From assembly GCA_002633005.1 (NCBI GenBank), contig NMRA01001113.1:15332-53639 (forward strand): DNA of 38,308 nucleotides. The letters are read 5' to 3'. Under the pieces are notes generated by a model that ran no database searches, had not been told where the DNA came from, and worked only from the letters and a program-made list of their open reading frames with translations. The stretch comes from Phoronis australis (Eukaryota; Phoronida; Phoronidae). Positions 1 through 10,595 of the stretch are shown here, in pieces; positions within the stretch are counted from its first letter, which is position 1, and the number at the start of each line of letters is the position of its first letter. Position numbers and translations under genes: made by a program.

Positions 1-114
1 CGATGGTATGCGATGACCATCCCTTTAGAAGACGCCTTTTTCGAAGAGTTTGAGCAACCAGGTGCCATACAAAAAGGCATAGCGAACCTTTTACAGCACT
101 GTGGCAAACAATAA
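1..114 (+). CDS. 3' end of last coding exon, unidentified gene (partial)
   Basis: Frame 1 is open from the first base of the window to a TAA at 112-114 and gives 37 codons, beginning RWYAMTIPLEDAFFEEFEQ and ending LLQHCGKQ. The composition (acidic and aromatic residues, mixed codons) looks like real protein rather than chance. The stop overlaps an AATAAA hexamer at 110-115, which could serve as the polyadenylation signal if cleavage happens shortly after. The exon is cut by the window edge, so its acceptor and all upstream domains are missing. I do not recognise the family. It runs towards the repeat-rich stretch on its right and no other exon of it is expected here. Confidence 0.5.
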   Translation, partial: RWYAMTIPLEDAFFEEFEQPGAIQKGIANLLQHCGKQ

Positions 115-2212
115 AAAATAAGGACGATTGATACAATGATAAATTGCGATGTAAACTCTTTAAATATGACATAAGCAATGAATGTGCAAAGCAGCCGATA
201 CCCCGCCGTTCACGTCACTGACACATCAGCCAATCAGCGATCGCTTTCAGAATACAGTGTTTTGACCATGAATACGAATTGGCTTTTGTTTGGCACGCAA
301 GTCAGGCAAATGTGAGTTTTATTTGTATGTTAGAACCGATTAACTGCAACATTATTTTGACTACAGTCCCCTTTTAAAGTCCAAGAAGCACATGTTGTTA
401 ACCCTTATTACATGGTTAGAAGATGTTATAAGGATCCAAGAAGTACCTACCCCATAACTAATGCACGATCCGTACTCGAAAAAAGTTTAAAAGAACGCGC
501 CACTCACGATTCGCACCCGAAGAACCACCGCTATTTTGAACTTGCCGCGAACCCGGAAGCACAATTCATTCAGGAACCCAGGCTAAGAAAACGCCGTCAG
601 TACGACTGGAGCAGTGCCTGTTACCAGCCTGCAAACGAGGGTGAAATAATCGACAGCGCGCCTTAATTGTAATAAAATCAAAATACGGACAATTTTATCG
701 AATTTGCTGAAGAACTGTGGCGTATAAATTTGGACAGAAATTGTTTTGCGGGATTCGGGGCCGCAGCCTATCGGACCCAGTGCGGATCGAGACCAGACAC
801 TGGCGAACGGTAAATGCATGCGGTTGCAAGCTGTTTTGTCGAAGTAAAATGTTCAAATCATGAATGCCGTATATATTCAAAGATAGTTTCAGACACTTGC
901 ATAAAATTACGGGCTGGTTAGTCCTGTCACACTGCCGCGGCAGCCCTTAGCTAGCCTCAGAGCCAGCTACCAGTATGAAGACTATCGCCAAAATACAGTT
1001 TGTTAAAGGGCTTATACAGCTTTGGGCCAAGGCTACTCTTATGCCTACGTGGTCCCTGGCCACAGCGCTCGCTCAATCGAGGTTTATTTAGAACTTGGGG
1101 TCTTCTGGCGAACTGTGCAAAGTCGGCTTTCAATAGAGATTTGCCCAGACTTTGCACGAGCGCACCAAGCTTAAAATGGGGGGTTGGAATTTTTGGGAAT
1201 GTCTGTCTTTTACTATAAGATTCACTGTGTAAGTTCAGAGCTATGAATTGCAAACGCTAAGTTTTGGTACTTTCTGTCTTCTATTGGACTTTTGTCTGTT
1301 TTCTACTTTTTTCGGAGTTCGTGCTTCTATGACTGAGGCAGACCCTTTTCCATTTCTCCAAATAAGAGGCTCGTTCGAGCACATAAGTATGACAAGTCCA
1401 ATACAAAATGTTATCATTTTTTATTCATTATGCCAAAACGATTCAACCTTTTACCATAATAAGTAACTTAAAATGCACAATACTTTACAACATTTAAGCA
1501 TTACAAACACTATCCAACAGCACAAGTTTTCATGATATGAAAGTGGACATACATGTAACTATTACCATGGTGACCGAATAGTATTTCCTTACACCAGAAT
1601 TTGACACGCATGATTTAAAGAAAATATGAAGTTGCAAGGAACAAGAAATGGAGGTTTGAAGCTTCACAATCCAACATAGCTTATTTCTCTAATTAAGATT
1701 TTTCATATTGTTGACTTGATAACCTGAATTAAGAAAGCAATAAGTTACAAAACATGACTTGAAAGCAATTTAGACTTTAAGATAGCGTACAGCGGCTTAA
1801 ACACCTTTTTGACACCAGAGATGGATGTATTGTTCATAAAAAATATTGTTTTTGCTTCTTACATACCTCAGAAAGTAATTAATTGCGACGCAAATTACAC
1901 CGCGTATAATTCGTAGCCCCTTCGTGCGCCCCAGCAAAAATCTCAACCAATCCGTGTAAAGTGGTTCATATGACATCGTGGACACGAATTTATTGGGGAG
2001 CCACACTGCGTAACAGCTGAGTGCCGTTTTGTACTTGTCGATCTCTGGGCTAAAATGGCTTTTTTCGTGGTGTACTGCGGGTGTAGCAATGTCAGTGGCA
2101 ATGGGATACATTTGCACAACTTCCCCACCGATCACGTCGTGTGCCGTGCGTGGAATAGATCCGTATCCACAACAAGGCCTGGCGACAAACGTTCCCATCG
2201 GCAAGATCTGAT
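115..2212. other. non-coding stretch, no gene recognised
   Basis: Open frames here are short, overlap on both strands and resemble no protein family. The longest, on the minus strand at 2318-1797 (173 codons), runs into the dispersed repeat at its start and has no splice or start context that stands out, so I do not call it a gene. The stretch contains one copy of a small hairpin repeat near 944-1036. Confidence 0.5.
944..1036 (-). repeat. short hairpin-type dispersed repeat, copy A
   Basis: Read on the minus strand, 1002-953 contains CTGTATTTTGGCGATAGTCT followed by a CATAC...GTAGCTGGCT segment. The same block recurs at 2990-3034 and 6261-6305, and in altered form at 36840-36897. The copy is bounded by AGCCCTT (about 941-948) and AAGGGCT (1006-1012), which can pair. 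Just outside lies CAGCTTTGGGCCAAGGCTAC, which also recurs beside the 6261 copy. This looks like a MITE-like family of small non-autonomous elements. Confidence 0.45.
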
Positions 2213-2885
2213 TTAGACTTGGTGCAAAGCTGTATACAAAATCTACTGCTTCGCGTCGATGTGGGTAAAAAGGACTAAATAAAATCTGACGCAGAAATAG
2301 TGTCATTAAAAGCTGCACCGCTCTTTGAGTAAACCAAATTATTTACCGGTGTTGGAAGAATTATCGTTCTAGGCCTACCGCTCATATACTGTTAAAATTG
2401 AAGTGCGCTCTTGGGAGTCGGCATTTGGCGATTACGTCACCTGACCTGTACAATTTCTTTTCCCCGCCGATTTATTCTTCTGTCAACTATTCTTTGCTGT
2501 CACGAGGTTGCGTACTGTCACAACGAATTGTCGGAACTAGTCTCATTTCGTTACAAGTTATTAGCATTTTTAAGACCAACAAACCGAATTTAGCACAAAC
2601 TTTACTGCTGCGAAGCTGTTATCATGTCCCAAAAGTAGTCGCAAAATTTTAGTACGGCGCGTGCGCGTTTCACGAGCGTACTGTTTCAAAAAGACAACAG
2701 ACTTTCTTTGTTAGAAAACTCAAAAGGCCAAGAGTAATGCTAGAAAATGACGTTCATTAGATTGTTTTTCCCTTAAACGACTGGCACTGAACGGGCAAGG
2801 TGAGTGTCCGAATTGTCTCCCAGATTTTGCATGCACCCCGGTCGTCGGTCGTTGGCTCTGTGATATAAGTTTCACGACGAGTTGA
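2213..2885 (+). repeat. dispersed repeat, copy 1 (uninterrupted)
   Basis: This segment aligns by eye with 17766-18317 plus 22987-23085. Shared landmarks in order are CTTGGTGCAAAG, GTGTCATTAAAA, GAGTAAAC-AAATTATTTA, GTTGGAA-AATT, TCATTTCGTTA, AGAAAATGACG, TAGATTGTTT, CTTAAA, GGCAAGGTGA and CCCAGATTTTGCATGCAC. Overall identity is perhaps 65-75% with indels, so both copies are old. Start and end are where similarity fades. I see no coding capacity and no clear terminal inverted repeat, so its class is unknown. Confidence 0.7.
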
Positions 2886-2989
2886 CTAACACAACTCATA
2901 CACGGTCTGTATGTAGGCCTATGAAATTTCGTGATAGACTACAGTCTATGGTCTATGGTTTAACAGAGCTCAAGTCACAGTGTTACCTG

Positions 2990-3034
2990 ACTGTATTTTG
3001 ACGATAGCCTTCAAACAGCTAGCTGGTTGGCTAC
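2990..3034 (+). repeat. short hairpin-type dispersed repeat, copy B
   Basis: CTGTATTTTGACGATAGCCT, then TCAAACAGCTAGCTGGTTGG, matches the core of the copies at 944-1036 (minus) and 6237-6305 (plus). It lies about 100 bases beyond the end of the dispersed repeat at 2213-2885. Confidence 0.45.
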
Positions 3035-6000
3035 AAAAAAATCTGCAGTGTGCACTTCGACGTTTCGTGTCACTGTTACGGCCCAGAGTATAGGGAATCC
3101 GGCCCAAATCCGGAATATTCTGTCTGATTTGGGTCGTTCCCGTAGGCCTAACGGAATTCTGATGCTGAATTTAAAACGTTCAATTGATTACAAATTCTTA
3201 TGACTGGGTATGTTTTCATGCAATACATCTTGATTTCGTAGTTTTAATTTATTACAGGCACGCACAATGTTGTGTTGTTATTGAATTTTCAATTTTTTTT
3301 AGCTTGACCGATTACGGGTTGCAGCATTTCAAGGCAATTTATTTTGAAAATTGAGTTTCTAATATAAAATTTTCAAATGAATTTGAATATAGTTGCATTG
3401 CCGTACGAAAAGATCATGCTGATATGTGCTGTAAGCCTAACGTTTCTAAGTATTTTGCACCAAATTAAATGGCCTGTTGTCGTCTATACTCATACGGGAC
3501 ACACACTAGACAGTCGTCCGTATTGGAATCGCGCAGCGTTCACACCTTCGGCTTCAAAAAGACATGAATGGAAAGTTACTAACATCAAAGTTTTTGAATC
3601 GAACAAATTACACTGTATAATAAACATTGGGAAATTGCTGATAACAATTCAGACGAAGCATTTTGTTTTTCCGGCTGTTTCAACGACACCAGTCTCACTC
3701 CCGGGGATTCCCATATGGGCCCGTATTAGAATGTGTGCTAAATAATTGAATAAAAATTCTAAAGGTAGTGATTTTGATTAATTTTAATATTAACTGACAT
3801 GAAATGAAAAATTAATGTGTTTCCTTGATTTTCCACGTATTTTGCACTAAATTAAAAAACGAGTCATCTCTGATTCCAATACTCTGGAGACACGGTGAAA
3901 GCCAAATTTGTTGTAACGATGACGTCATAGACTTCGATTAGTGCAAGCACCGTCTCAAGATTTTTTTTTGGCGCTAAACGGGGTTCGTGATGGGGCTACT
4001 GTATTGTCGAAGGCCTACTTAATTAACGACTGGGGTATGCTATGACACAGTATGTTGATGTTTTTTTTATCAATAAATGTACTTTAGATGTAAAAATAGT
4101 CATTTTGGCACCATACTTGGCTTCTAAACTTTAGAAAAATATGAATCATTTTGTGACATCTCATCAAGCCTTGAAGAACAGTTGACAGTCAAACAAAAAA
4201 CCATTTCAAAATCATTTCAACTATTGTTTTTAACTTAGAGTAGGATCACCTGAATGGGAAAGTCACAGTAAAATAATTCGAATATATCTTATAGTTTTTG
4301 CACAAAAACACGAAAATTGAACAAAGTTCCTTTTTGTAGCAACGTTTGTCAAAATGTATCAACGTTAAATCTTCACAAATTACAAAGTAACAGGTTGAAC
4401 ATGCCTTTCAGTTCAGCAAAAGTCGCCATTTTGTCGGTGCCGCCAGAAATGAGAGTCCAACGAGAATTGTGAGCACATTCATCACTTAATAAGTAACAAC
4501 CGCGAGGCTGAAACTTGGTGAAAACCGTTGAATCGTGCAGAATATTAAGTAAAGATATGTCTCACTAAATTTCACCGTAAATTGTTGGCGAAAACAATTT
4601 ACACAAAGTTTTAAACTCGTAACTTATCCCGCTGTCCTCCAATATGGCCGACGCTATCCAAACAATGTGACGCAAATTTCGCCACAAAAATTGCAATAAC
4701 TTTACACTGCTTGCCCCGATTTTGATACTTTTTCGATTTTTACTGAGTAGAATGTACCACCTTTCCGATGAGAGCAAAGTACTTCTTCAAAACTAAAAAA
4801 AAAATCAAAACGAAAAAACTTTGGTTCGACTCATATTGATTTCTAGGTTCGACAGCCCAACATAACAGGAACTAAACACCAATGCTATTTTAACATAATA
4901 AACATTAAAAGTATGCGTAACATTCCAAAAAATTCATCGACCACTAACAACAAACTATAAATACACTATATATACAAACGAATCACGATATATTACTAAT
5001 AAAACGTCAAAATAATGAAGACTTTTCGAGAAAGCCATAGCGCATTCATTTACAAGGAAAAAATGGCGGTCGGAAATGTAAGTACAGAATAACGATGACA
5101 GCCGGTAATTATACGCTCACGGAGGTCAAATACTGTTAAAAATTGCTTTTGGCACGAAAGGTGAAAAGAATATAACGAAAGGGTATCGAAAATAAGATTT
5201 TATTTAGTAAGTATTTTCGGATACTGGAACCATATTGGCACTTTGATAAGGACTTTAACAGTAATGTGTTTCGGCCCACGCACCGTCATGAAAATATTGT
5301 CCACTTGTTTTTATTGCAAAACACAGTACTGAGCTCAACATTTATGTTGAAATTTTTAGTTTAAGCAATTTTGGATTTTTTGAAGAAAATTAAAATACTT
5401 GAATTGATAGAGAATGGCCACCAACAAAGTAAAACATTCAATACTTTATTGCATTGTTACATGTACATACATGTACCACACAGCATGGCATAATTAAAAA
5501 TAAAAGACGATATCGAGCAATAAAATGCAAATGTAACTTGGGTATTTATTTGTATTTATAATTGCAGAAGCCTGTTAAAGGTGAGAAAAAATAAAATTTA
5601 AACAATATGATATTGGGTAATTTATTAGAACAACTGTATAAGGTTTAATGATCAACTTAGGCCGACCAAGTCTCAAAGTGTTACAGTTCTGTTTTGGCTG
5701 GCAATGTGTTAACAAAGATTGAAGAAAAACTGAAAAGAATAAGAAAGACAACATAGATAAGTAATGTTAAGAACAACAAGAGCAAAAGGTCAAATAAAGA
5801 GGCCACAAATAGAAAATAAGTAAGATGTATCTGGAATATTGCGATTTATTTTCCAGAACTGAAATTCTGAACCAATTTTAACCGATTTAAAAATCAATAT
5901 CATACCAGTAAAACAGTTTGTGGTTGAACTAGAATTCTTGTAAACCACTTTCCACTATTTTCTTGGCCTTTATCTGCGTGGTTTTCTGTTCTTTAAAAAG

Positions 6001-6236
6001 CGGCAGCATATGACGACCATAGGCGTCATTATAAAATGGCTGCCGAAAAGCAATATACAGTTGGAACAACTCGTCATAAATAAAAGAACACTTTTGAATC
6101 AACGAATACTATATATTTGTGAGAGTTCAATCAAATCCTATTCAGAGCATAACTTTGAAGTGGAATAATTAGGTGAGTACGACAACAAGCCGGTTTTATG
6201 CTTAGCCGGACGACCATTGGGTTCCCGAGTGTACTG

Positions 6237-6305
6237 TACAGCTTTGCGCCAAGGCTACTGTAGCTGTATTTTGATGATAGTCTTCATACAGCGGCTGGCT
6301 AACAC
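6237..6305 (+). repeat. short hairpin-type dispersed repeat, copy C
   Basis: TACAGCTTTGCGCCAAGGCT is followed by a block starting GCTGTATTTTGATGATAGTC and ending in ATACAGCGGCTGGCTAAC. The block is nearly self-complementary at its edges (CTGTAT and ATACAG). It is the best-preserved of the plus-strand copies. Confidence 0.45.
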
Positions 6306-6967
6306 CGAAGATGCAGTAGCAGGCGACAGAACAAGAATCGGTTGAAATGAACAAAACATGATTTAAGATGCTTTTAAGAAGTAAACATGAAGCCGCACCT
6401 CCCTGGCCCAACCAAGAAAAGTGAAGCACTGTCGCGTGTTACGCACGCGCAAGTATTGGCGTAAACACTACGTAGGCCTATGTGCTGCAAGGCAGCCTCT
6501 GCAAGTAGGATTTTTCGTTGTCTCTGAACGTATTGAGTGGACAGTGTCGCAGCAAGTGGCGTAGCTTCGGGCGACACAACGGGATTCTGTTCATTGCAAT
6601 ATGCCCTTCCCCAGTTGCGTTTGGTCTCTTTCTTCAATACAATGTGCCCTCATGGCCTAACGTTGTTACTTGCTCAGTTCAGCCCCCACTCCCTGTCGTC
6701 AACAATTTCGCGTTTGGCCCAACACTGCTGAATACCCTTGGCTACGCCAATGGGCGCAGCAAACTTAAACTCTTACCAATGTAAGTATCACCACAGTTGT
6801 AGATATCGACAAAATGTCACAGCCACAACAATATCTTTTCTCGTCGTCTCCCTTGTCTTTGTCCATCGTGGTCTTTATCGAAAACTAAATCAAAGCGCGC
6901 GGGGAACTGGGAACGCTTACAAGCACGTGGCGTGTTGGCCCAGTCGATTCGAAAGGGTGACACTTAC

Positions 6968-7053
6968 GGTTACGGACGAGTCTATTTTCTGAACCCAAAA
7001 TTTCACCGCATCCACTGGTCTTATAGGAATCGCTCTTTTTAAAAAATCACCAA
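6968..7053 (-). CDS. candidate isolated exon, unknown gene
   Basis: On the minus strand an acceptor-like ATCTTTAG precedes 86 bases that stay open to a perfect GTAAGT donor. In the frame that enters with two bases and leaves in phase 0 it reads GDFLKRAIPIRPVDAVKFWV and then QKIDSSVT. The residue mix is protein-like, but no family is recognised and no partner exon is certain. A continuation could be the open minus-strand frame near 6594-6400, whose possible acceptor is in phase 0 but lacks a pyrimidine tract. Chance is a real alternative. Confidence 0.25.
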
Positions 7054-7441
7054 CTAAAGATATCGCTTCACCGCGTCAGTTTTCAAACGTCGGGACACAC
7101 TAAATATCTTTTTTGGCATCAGTGGAATATTTCTGCAACAAAGGTCAGGTGATTTGCCAAAAATTCTTTATCAAAACATTCATTTTATTTAGAAACGATA
7201 CATGCAAACATTTTGCGTTTTGCTTTGAATGTACTTTTCCAAAACATAGGCTCGCAACATTTTAATTGAAAACCTCATTAAAGGACTAGTTCCCCCTCGG
7301 GGCAGATACTCGTCAAATGAACATTCGTGTATTGAGCGCAAAAAGTAAGATAGAGTGTTAGCGCCTCTTGTCAATATGACGTAGTGTTCAGGGTCATTAC
7401 AAATTCAAAATAGCAGACTTTTGAAAGTACATACACTGTAC

Positions 7442-7478
7442 ATGTATAAGAAAAGGAAGCAGTGTCTTGTATGTTTCG
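7442..7478 (+). CDS. candidate first coding exon (very short)
   Basis: An ATG opens 12 codons reading MYKKRKQCLVCF plus one base, ending exactly at a GTAAGT donor. It contains a Cys-x2-Cys pair. The phase (1) would fit a downstream exon beginning at 7939 or 7972, but those acceptors are weak. It is listed because a consensus donor directly follows an ATG-initiated frame just upstream of the better supported exon at 7938-8146. A chance donor is quite possible. Confidence 0.2.
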
Positions 7479-7937
7479 GTAAGTATTTCTCGTATGGCTT
7501 ACTATCGATGCTAACGATTACGTAATTAAACATTTTACTGTGAAATATTGATAATAGAAGTGTTGTGAATATACAGTAAATCAGAAGAAAAATCGCATTT
7601 TAACTCAGGGTAGAATGTCTTCCTTCTTCACCATCCGCACTGGAGTTTTCATTAACAAACGTTCTTTTCTCACAAACCCCATCATTTTCTTACAAGCTGT
7701 AGTTCCTTCTTCTTTACCCATGGGGTTATTTTGAGTTCGTGATTGTTTCGTAGTGCTGGGCGTGATAGTCCGCCATTTGGTAGTTACGCATTAAAATCTA
7801 TACGACGGAAAAGCTATAGTAATTTTTCGCGTTTAAAATTTTTCGCCTTGGAGTTTAATTTTGTCTCTAAATTTCAGCATGCGTCAATTTCAGGTTAGCT
7901 TGCGAATAAAGCGCCATCTACTCCGTGGAGTATGTGA

Positions 7938-8146
7938 GCCCGAAATCATAAAAAGTTCGACGAAATAATAGTTGTTTTGGAGACAAAAAACGCCGTTTAT
8001 GATAAACAAAATGAAACTAATGAGGAAAGTGTGGAGTTAGAAAGAACTGAATTTAACTCGAACAACCCTTCGTACTACATACCATTTGCACCTAACAGCT
8101 TGCTCAGAACTGCCGAACAACACGTTGCTGAAATCGACGACATTTC
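7938..8146 (+). CDS. probable internal exon, unknown plus-strand gene
   Basis: The frame is open from a TGA at 7935 to a GTGAGT donor at 8147, about 70 codons, with no internal Met. From about 7983 it reads TKNAVYDKQNETNEESVELE and onward, rich in Glu, Asn and Gln, then a stretch with YYIPFAPNSLLRTAEQHVAE. This is clearly protein-like. The exon leaves in phase 2 (ATT TC). The downstream exon at 8910 enters with exactly one base, so the two join in frame. The true 5' border is uncertain: AG sites at 7937, 7970 and 7981 are all possible and none has a strong pyrimidine tract. No domain is recognised; the sequence looks hydrophilic and perhaps disordered. Confidence 0.5.
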
Positions 8147-8909
8147 GTGAGTACGCTAAAAATAGTTCTTCAAAGGGACAATTTATCAGCAAGGAAAGCA
8201 AAAGAAGTTATGAAAAATAGAAATGGTCGATTGACATTACTTTTGATGTCCGACATTACGAGATGAATGCCACGTTTTACAGTCTGAAAATACCACACAT
8301 GTGGAAACTGACCGGATCCATGTAAACATCAAAATACAAGCTAGTATTGGCTTACGAAGTAAAAAGAATTCCTCCCAGTCTTTGAATATTTCTTTTGGAA
8401 CAAAAACAAACAAGGTCGCTTTAAAATGAACAATATTTGAAACCCAATTACGTGTGACAGCAGTTGGTCAAAGGCGGGAAACGAGTAGCAGGAGAGGCTT
8501 CTAGATAGTTCCGACAAACACAGGTAGGACGCACTCGCCATTGTGTCCCAAAGGATTTGTGCTATATAACTAACAGAAACTGCTGCCGGCATGGAGCCAC
8601 AAAATCGCAAAGTTCCCTGGTGGAAAATTTACTGTTACACACAGCGGCATAGCCACGATTTCCAGTCTATGTACTCATTCATGGATCACTAAACCTTTTC
8701 ACATCAAATGAACATCATTCAGATTTCAGATCGATTCAAACAGCGAGGCACGATGTTGCAAATCAGTGCTGTGCTGCACTTTAAACTTAGTTCAGTGACA
8801 CGCGTCCGGGTAAAAAAATCAGTGCAAACCAAAACAGGCAACGCATAATCAACAAAAAATCACACTTAAAAGTGTAAGTAGTTGACTGACAGAGGTTTTT
8901 GTCACTAAG

Positions 8910-9135
8910 AAGACGGAATGGTTTTGAATGCCTAGGTCACCAAACTAGCAAGACCTCTGCAAATAACGCTATTTTGAGAGCCCTTCAGAAGACACAGGAG
9001 CAAATAAACCGTACTTCGTCACACAAGCAATTCTTAACTGGAGTGAAAACATCAAAACGGCCAATTTCCATTTTCAACGGCAAGACCCTACATGTATATC
9101 TAAACGTCAAGAAAATAGGGAGCAGTTTTCTGTAG
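8910..9135 (+). CDS. probable terminal exon, unknown plus-strand gene
   Basis: After GGTTTTTGTCACTAAG the frame is open for 75 codons to a TAG at 9133-9135. It enters in phase 2 and so completes the serine codon begun by the exon ending at 8146, across an intron of about 760 bases. The protein part is basic, with RALQKTQEQINRTSSHKQFL near the middle and KRPISIFNGKTLHVYLNVKK close to the end. No conserved domain is recognised. A second AG three bases downstream would give the same frame. No AATAAA is seen in the next 200 bases. The gene converges on the minus-strand DED gene, whose polyadenylation signal is about 290 bases further right. Confidence 0.45.
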
Positions 9136-9423
9136 AAATGCTTACGTTCAAAAATAACATGTTGTTGGACAATTTGTTTTAAAGAATATATACATGTAAG
9201 TTGTCAGCTTGCTTTTGATCAGAATTTCAGCCTTCCATTCAGATTCTACCAAATCACATATTGATCTTTCATAATATATCTCAGTTTATTCCGTCTCAGT
9301 ACCTTACCGTAAATCAAATATAACCTCACTCATCCATAAATGGTCCACATTTGATTGTCAACCTAATTCTCACCAGCCAGTGGTACTCAAAAGGAAATAC
9401 ATGCCCCCAGCTAGGGGTGTGAC

Positions 9424-9429
9424 TTTATT
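9424..9429 (-). terminator. polyadenylation signal AATAAA of the ZZ-DED gene
   Basis: TTTATT on the plus strand is AATAAA on the minus strand, about 275 bases beyond the DED stop codon at 9703. No better hexamer lies between, so the 3' untranslated region is probably about 300 bases. Confidence 0.5.
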
Positions 9430-9702
9430 TCACTTTCTGGTGGGCTAATGGCGTATTCTGACGTATATTCCCTGGGGTGCTTCACATGATCGTGAGATCA
9501 ACCACAAGGAATTATAACCCCAAAGGCACCTTTCATTGCCTGTCCTTCGTACATCGCTGACATGAAGTGGAAATGTCGCAAACTCATCGAAAATCCATCG
9601 TTTGCCTTTCGAACGAATGCTTGTGGACCAAGATGGTGGACGATCCAAGCGTTACATTTAACCACCCACTGCATGCTCGGCATGAATAGCTTGATGCCGG
9701 GG

Positions 9703-9892
9703 CTATTTATCACTAAACATGATTTCTTTGATTTCACACGCTAGCTGTTCTACTTGATCTTTCAGTTTTATCAGTCTACGCAGTTTCAGTAGTCTTATTA
9801 ATTCGCTGTAATCGCCCATTTCAATGACGCCTTTCTTCTCGAGCGTCCAGAGAAGAATCGGAGTGCCTGTTATACGCTCCAGCTGTGCAGGT
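9703..9892 (-). CDS. terminal exon: second half of death effector domain
   Basis: A good acceptor (TATGTTTTACAG) at 9893 precedes an exon entering in phase 2 and ending with TAG at 9705-9703. It encodes the later helices of a death effector domain: an ERITGTPILLWTLEKKGVIE stretch (helices 3-4 and the turn), then GDYSELIRLLKLRRLIKLKD (helices 5-6, with the basic Leu-rich face typical of DEDs). A short tail, IKEIMFSDK, follows. DEDs (FADD, caspase-8, c-FLIP) are six-helix death-fold modules that build oligomeric signalling filaments. The canonical RxDL motif of helix 6 is only loosely kept. The exon joins the one at 10595-10447 without breaking the domain, which strongly supports both. Confidence 0.75.
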
Positions 9893-10446
9893 CTGTAAAA
9901 CATAATCAATCATATTTTCGCACCTTTTTCGAGGATTCAATCTTATGCTTGCACATTAAAAATATTCTTTCCATTTCTTTTCAAATAAGAACTTATGAAA
10001 GGAACTTAGCTGCAATCCAATCTGCTTTCAACTTAGTTTTGAACCAAGCTTTTTCAACACGCAATCCTGGCAAAAGTAACGGATTTAAGCACAAAATTTT
10101 CAATTTTTTGGAATTTCTTGAAGTGCTCCAACAAAATGTCCACCACAGTTAAATGGCGTTGAATAGCAAGTGAAAAATCTCAAACACATGCATGACTAAT
10201 ATTCCTATTTTGAATGTCTCTCGATAAGTGAAACTCTTTCAGTGTTCCGAAATGGTGAAAATAAAGGGAAAACTGCCAACAATCGTTTCCAAGGGAATCT
10301 GTAATTGCACCAGTGGTGAAATTAACTCAAAATGCTTCTTTTCTAATTCAAATTAAACTTAGGACTTCTCGTCAGTTATAATCAAGTCATAAGTTAACAG
10401 AAATTTGTTTCAAACACGTTATCGCTGCTAAGTTGATTTTTCTTAC

Positions 10447-10595
10447 TTAATCCAACGTCCACAATCTGCGTTTAGTCTTTCGAAATCATCGCGCTCAAGA
10501 TTTTCGTCCACTACCTGGAGCAGCTGGTAATGAAGTTCTCTTGCGTCCGTGTCCTGAATGTCTAACAACAAGTTATTGATCACATCAGTATGCAT
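10447..10595 (-). CDS. exon: first half of death effector domain
   Basis: The exon reads VMHTDVINNLLLDIQDTDAR, then ELHYQLLQVVDENLERDDFE, and ends ...CGRWI plus two bases before a GTAAGA donor. Phase 2 matches the next exon exactly. Helix 1 (VINNLLLDI) and helix 2 (ARELHYQLLQ) have the DED spacing. The loop to helix 3 is about 10 residues longer than in FADD. The acceptor is probably GATAAG just before GTA ATG, giving phase 0, which fits the phase-0 end of the third ZZ exon. An alternative is that ATG at 10592 is a true start and the DED is a separate small protein; an in-frame TAA lies shortly upstream. Confidence 0.7.

Larger units (their letters stand above)
2886..6967. other. long AT-rich non-coding stretch
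   Basis: Most of this region is dense in stops on both strands and rich in A/T runs. A 122-codon plus-strand frame at 3377-3745 and an 80-codon minus-strand frame around 6637-6374 (which includes an Ala/Leu/Gln-rich stretch reading like protein) are the only frames of note. Neither has recognisable domains, so neither is called. Two hairpin repeat copies lie at 2990-3034 and 6237-6305. Confidence 0.4.

Noticed and set aside
1797-2318. 173-codon minus-strand ORF, the longest in the left part
   Set aside because: Its first third is antisense to the dispersed repeat. No family resemblance, splice signal or start context supports it.
3377-3745. 122-codon plus-strand ORF
   Set aside because: The first residues are hydrophobic but there is no consistent domain or composition, and the surroundings are AT-rich non-coding sequence. 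Chance cannot be excluded.
6374-6784. Overlapping frames on both strands, the plus one ending in GTAAGT and the minus one Ala/Leu-rich
   Set aside because: Both cannot be coding. Neither shows a domain, and the acceptor for the minus frame lacks a pyrimidine tract. It is left open in connection with the candidate exon at 6968-7053.
7609-7722. Minus-strand 37-codon ORF, Lys- and Met-rich, opposite a pyrimidine-rich stretch
   Set aside because: The lysine richness follows directly from the CTTCTT-type plus strand. There is no donor and no partner exon.
9498-9737. 79-codon minus-strand frame overlapping the DED stop, with many Met, Phe and His
   Set aside because: It overlaps the DED reading frame and lies in the predicted 3' untranslated region. 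It has no domain match, and the DED frame is far better supported.
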